Assembly: GCF_051106095.1 (NCBI RefSeq)
Contig: NC_135785.1
Coordinates: 224,125,045-224,189,044, forward strand
Direction of reading: 5' to 3'
DNA length: 64,000 nucleotides
DNA from: Pogona vitticeps
Lineage: Eukaryota; Chordata; Lepidosauria; Squamata; Agamidae
Part shown: one piece after another, positions 61,057-64,000 of the stretch
How positions within the stretch are numbered: the stretch's first letter is position 1
How the letters are laid out: each line of letters starts with the position of its first letter
The notes under the pieces: generated by a model
The model's database searches: none
What the model saw: only the letters and a program-made list of their open reading frames with translations
Told to the model about the DNA's origin: nothing
Position numbers and translations under genes: made by a program

Positions 61057-61187
61057 CTTCGTTAGTTTTTGGTGAATTTTTTTCTCCCCCATTGGAATGC
61101 ATTGAACCCGATTTTGACAGCTGTCAAAACAGGCACTTCAATGCATTCCAATGGGGGAGAAAAAAATTCACCAAAAATTAACGAAGA
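61057..61187. repeat. 131-nt inverted repeat, 50-bp arms with one mismatch
   Basis: Arms 61057-61106 and 61138-61187 are reverse complements except at one position. The spacer holds an 18-bp self-complementary core (TTTTGACAGCTGTCAAAA, 61112-61129). Weaker complementarity extends outward by some 7-8 bp. This is a strong cruciform or hairpin candidate inside the Tigger-like element. Confidence 0.9.
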
Positions 61188-61320
61188 ATCAGAAACTGTT
61201 TTAAATGCTTGGATTCGTTAGAGCACCTTCTAAAACGTGTGCAAACTTAATTTGGCTTTGTTCTGAGTCTTCGTTAATGTTTGGCGAATTTCCTTCCCCC
61301 CCCCCCCATTGGAAAGCACT

Positions 61321-61795
61321 TCTCACTTCTAGAGCTAAGGCGTGACTATATGATCTATTGACATTTTACGCTGTTCACTTTTTTCCTTTTGTTACACCCA
61401 TATTGCTGAAACCATGAAGATAGTTGTATACATCTGATAAACTGTTATATCCCTTCAAGTCCAAACTGATAGCAGCCCAAACAGGACTTTTGATGCGAGA
61501 TATGAATGCCTTTATGAGTCTCTATCTATGACTTTCTATGGCCAAACGTATTTGAACTGAGGTCTCCTGAGTCCTACACCACCCTGGATATCACTATTAT
61601 GATTCACTTCATGGTAACTATATTCAATTTGTCTGTACTGCAGGCAGAACTGGTTGAAACCTGACAAGTGATGCTTCTGCAAAGAAGACAATTTTAAAAT
61701 TGGAAATGCATAGTATTTGTGGCAGGTTGTGAAACTTTGTGTTGTTGGTTTGTGCATATGCTATAATAAATGTATTCATTAGATTGTTGAGATGT
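61321..61795. other. no assigned feature
   Basis: AT-rich; would lie in an intron of a plus-strand CGGBP1 transcript if synteny holds. Confidence 0.4.
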
Positions 61796-61925
61796 AGAAT
61801 AATCTTAGAACTGCAAAGCTGGAAGGCACCCAATGGATCTTTGAGTCCAGCCAGTATCAGGAAGGCACAGTGGGGAATTGAATTCACAACCTCTGGCTCT
61901 GCAGCAGATACTAGTCTTGCTAGAT
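61796..61925 (-). mobile_element. tRNA-headed SINE with CR1-like tail
   Basis: The minus strand reads CAGAGCCAGAGGTTGTGAAT, TCAATTCCCCACTGTGCC, then GCTGGACTCAAAGATCCATT and CTTTGCAGTTCTAAGA. The head matches the SINEs at 1.85 and 39.96 kb, but the tail is CR1-type, as at 30.9 kb. Confidence 0.7.
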
Positions 61926-62349
61926 GTAGTATTCCAAATATCCTGTCCAATTCAGCAATGTAAATGTCAATAGGAAGCATAAAAGCAAACCATGAGTGTA
62001 ACAATGTTCCCTGGACACCCTTCAACAGCAACACAGGTCTGGAGGCATATCATATCAGTTCTTTTAATATATCTTATCTACTAGCAATAAGGTTCTGTTA
62101 GCACAGCAGACGTCCCACAGAGGGATGTACCAGAAATTAGAAAGGTAAACACAGTATCTGCCAGGGGTGGGTTGGGGCTAGGCCCCTTCCAAAGTTCTTC
62201 ATTTCTTCATATCAGAGCTACACAACATGACTGGGCCTCCAGCACACAAAATGTAATTCCATGCTGGCTGTTGCATAATAATATAATGACTGTAGCTAAA
62301 TATTTTGTAGGTACTGTATAATCCTGGACACCATAAATTCACCTTTAAT
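61926..62349. other. no assigned feature
   Basis: Nothing recognised before the putative polyA signals at 62362 and 62419. Confidence 0.45.
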
Positions 62350-64000
62350 AACAGACAGTATTTTATTGAACAATTCTATGTACAGTACAAAAGGTTTAAA
62401 ATGAAACACTACTGTTGATTTATTGCAGTTTGATGGCTCAGTTTAAATTTGTACTCATATAAAATGCAAAATAAAATAATTTAACATTCAAGAAGGAAGC
62501 ACAAATTTCCTTACTTGCTGAACCTATAATAGCCTTTACAAATTAAACGGAAGTCCCAAAATGCACACACTGCATTTAATCAAGGTGTTATACAGTACAA
62601 AATAAATTAAAAAAACACCCCCTTTAATTCCTGCCCCTTTGTATTAAACAAGAAGTACTGCTGAATCTTCTTGCTATACATGATCAAAACTATACAATTT
62701 CTAGTGAATATGGCTAAACCAAAGTACCAGTGACCTTTCCCACAAGTAACCAATTCAAAGTTGTTCTACAAAACAGATATCAATGAGAGGTTACCCACAG
62801 AGTAATACTTGATTTTTTACAAGACCTTTACTGGGAATCAAATGTATGTAGTAACAGAAGCTTGCAAACATTTTTTTTTAAAAAAAATCTGTCAAATCCA
62901 GCAGAGACTATGATTCAGAAATACTGTCAGAATTTGGAGTAATGTAAGATGCATTTTAGGCACTAAGTGTTATCCTGGGGGAGAAGGGTCAGATAACTAG
63001 GTGATAAACAGTCAGGTTCAAGAGATGCATGAAATAGTGCACATTTTCTGTATTGTGCCACATTTTGACATTGGACATTTAGAAAACATTAAATCATGTA
63101 GTGTACTACTTGCCTAGCCACTCAGGCTGAGTATAAACAGTTCATATTACTACTTCTTTCCAGGCTGGTAAAACATGGTGTAACATTATGACATTTCTGC
63201 TATCTTCTGGGCTTTAATCCTTCCAGACCACAGGAAAACACCTGTCACAGAACGTTTCCAGATACGGAAACTAAACAGTGCAGTGACAGTTCCTTTCTTG
63301 AATACTCTCTCTCTGGACAAAGATGAGTGGGGTGTCAGTACATGAGCTATGCAAGAAACAGAACACTGCAGGGAGGAGGCAGATAATGAACATCATCATG
63401 TAAGAACATGATGGAATGTTAAATCTTCCAGTTACCCTAGCTCAGACTTAACATTTTGACTGAACCCATGCATAATATACAGTATAGTTCTAAGCACAGA
63501 AACTATTAAAAAGTGAATGCTTGGTTGTGTGTTTGCAGTATGTCAATGAAATACCAGTCATCACCTGGCAAGCCTTGGAGCAAACAAATTTAATCCTAGG
63601 ACGTCCAAACTGGACCATCAATAGGGGGAGCAGCCTTTGTAGTCCCAAAGCCAGTTTAATGTAAGCAGAAACGTGCTTCTTGGATAAATACTTATGTGAC
63701 CAATGCATAACTTAACTAGGGACAAATAGGTGATTAACTAGTCACAAATATGACCTTCCTCATCTCTGAGGAGATATAGCAGCCTATCTTAGCAGCTAGC
63801 AAAATTGCAAGATACCTACAAGTAGGCAGGGGCCAAGTCTACAGATTTTCCTCTAGAACAGAATTTATGTGTAACAGAGTTGGGGTGGCCATACTGATTG
63901 ACTTCCTATTCCATGCAGTTTCTCCTGCAAGAACAAGTTTAATTTTTAAAATAATAAGTGTTTCAAAATAAACAGTTGCATACCCATTTTAAGATTTCTG
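62350..64000 (-). other. possible 3' UTR of an upstream minus-strand gene (ZNF654 expected by synteny)
   Basis: Two minus-strand AATAAA signals (complements of 62362-62367 and 62419-62424) lie at the left edge of an AT-rich stretch that has no long ORF and no repeat I recognise, which fits a 3' UTR running off the window. In human, as I recall, ZNF654 lies upstream of C3orf38 on the same strand and overlaps CGGBP1 in antisense. No coding sequence supports this here. Confidence 0.3.

Larger units (their letters stand above)
60704..61320 (+). mobile_element. Tigger/pogo-like nonautonomous DNA transposon remnant, palindrome-rich
   Basis: It begins TA then CAGTGGTGCCTCGCTTAACG, the terminal pattern of Tigger/pogo-type elements that duplicate TA. 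The interior is built from repeated words: CATTGGAATGCATTGAA and its complement recur about five times, and a roughly 95-bp unit is directly repeated (from 60987 and from 61199). The matching right terminal repeat is not visible, so the right boundary is approximate. A C-run lies at about 61296-61308. Confidence 0.55.

Overview
This window looks like nuclear DNA from a squamate reptile, probably a lizard; the species cannot be fixed from the sequence. The evidence is the repeat community. There are several BovB/RTE LINE copies, two Sauria-type tRNA SINEs with a BovB-like 3' tail, CR1 LINE 3' ends, tRNA-headed SINEs with CR1- or CORE/RTE-like tails, many small hAT-like foldback elements, and long simple repeats in an AT-rich background. 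I saw no operons, CRISPR array or other prokaryotic features.

One protein gene can be modelled completely: the orthologue of human C3orf38 (DUF4518 family), on the minus strand. Its three coding exons (59316-59178, 57658-57438, 53450-52860) join in phase through consensus splice sites into a 316-residue protein. Its start codon lies in a CpG island (about 59040-60165) with GC-box and ETS-like motifs. In human, as I recall, C3orf38 is divergent from CGGBP1 and downstream of ZNF654. By that synteny the CpG island would also serve a plus-strand CGGBP1 transcript. The AT-rich, ORF-poor sequence at 62.3-64.0 kb, with two minus-strand AATAAA signals, would then be the 3' UTR of the upstream neighbour. 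Both neighbour calls are inference; neither coding region is in the window.

Positions 1-50.9 kb are gene-poor intergenic DNA, possibly towards EPHA3 if synteny holds. From left to right they hold: a BovB fragment and two CORE-type SINEs (0.4-2.1 kb); a solo LTR with a 5-bp target duplication (2.99-3.40 kb); a compound CA/GACA/GT microsatellite (4.06 kb); hAT-like and Penelope-like debris (5.8-6.8 kb); a 120-bp hAT MITE (7.57 kb); a Sauria SINE (17.0 kb); a BovB nested inside another LINE (19.67-20.23 kb); CR1 3' ends (23.7-27.6 kb); a 244-bp hAT MITE with a perfect 8-bp target duplication (32.25 kb); a 336-bp foldback MITE with a perfect 8-bp target duplication (43.14 kb) and a relative at 34.2 kb; a BovB reverse-transcriptase fragment (36.5 kb); a MITE (45.45 kb); and a GC-rich, coding-like, gag/ORF1-like fossil (45.96-46.98 kb).

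Intron 2 of C3orf38 carries a Sauria SINE, an old RTE LINE keeping 5'UTR, endonuclease and RT regions in order, and a half MITE. Upstream of the promoter, 60.7-61.3 kb is a Tigger/pogo-like element with remarkable internal palindromes, including two 50-bp arms with a single mismatch.

I found no convincing undescribed multi-gene system. The most interesting unexplained items are the palindrome-rich element at 60.7-61.3 kb, the perfect 33-nt palindrome at 60166-60198, the foldback MITE family at 34.2 and 43.1 kb, and the GC-rich gag-like island. Repeat family names come from pattern memory and were not checked against a library.
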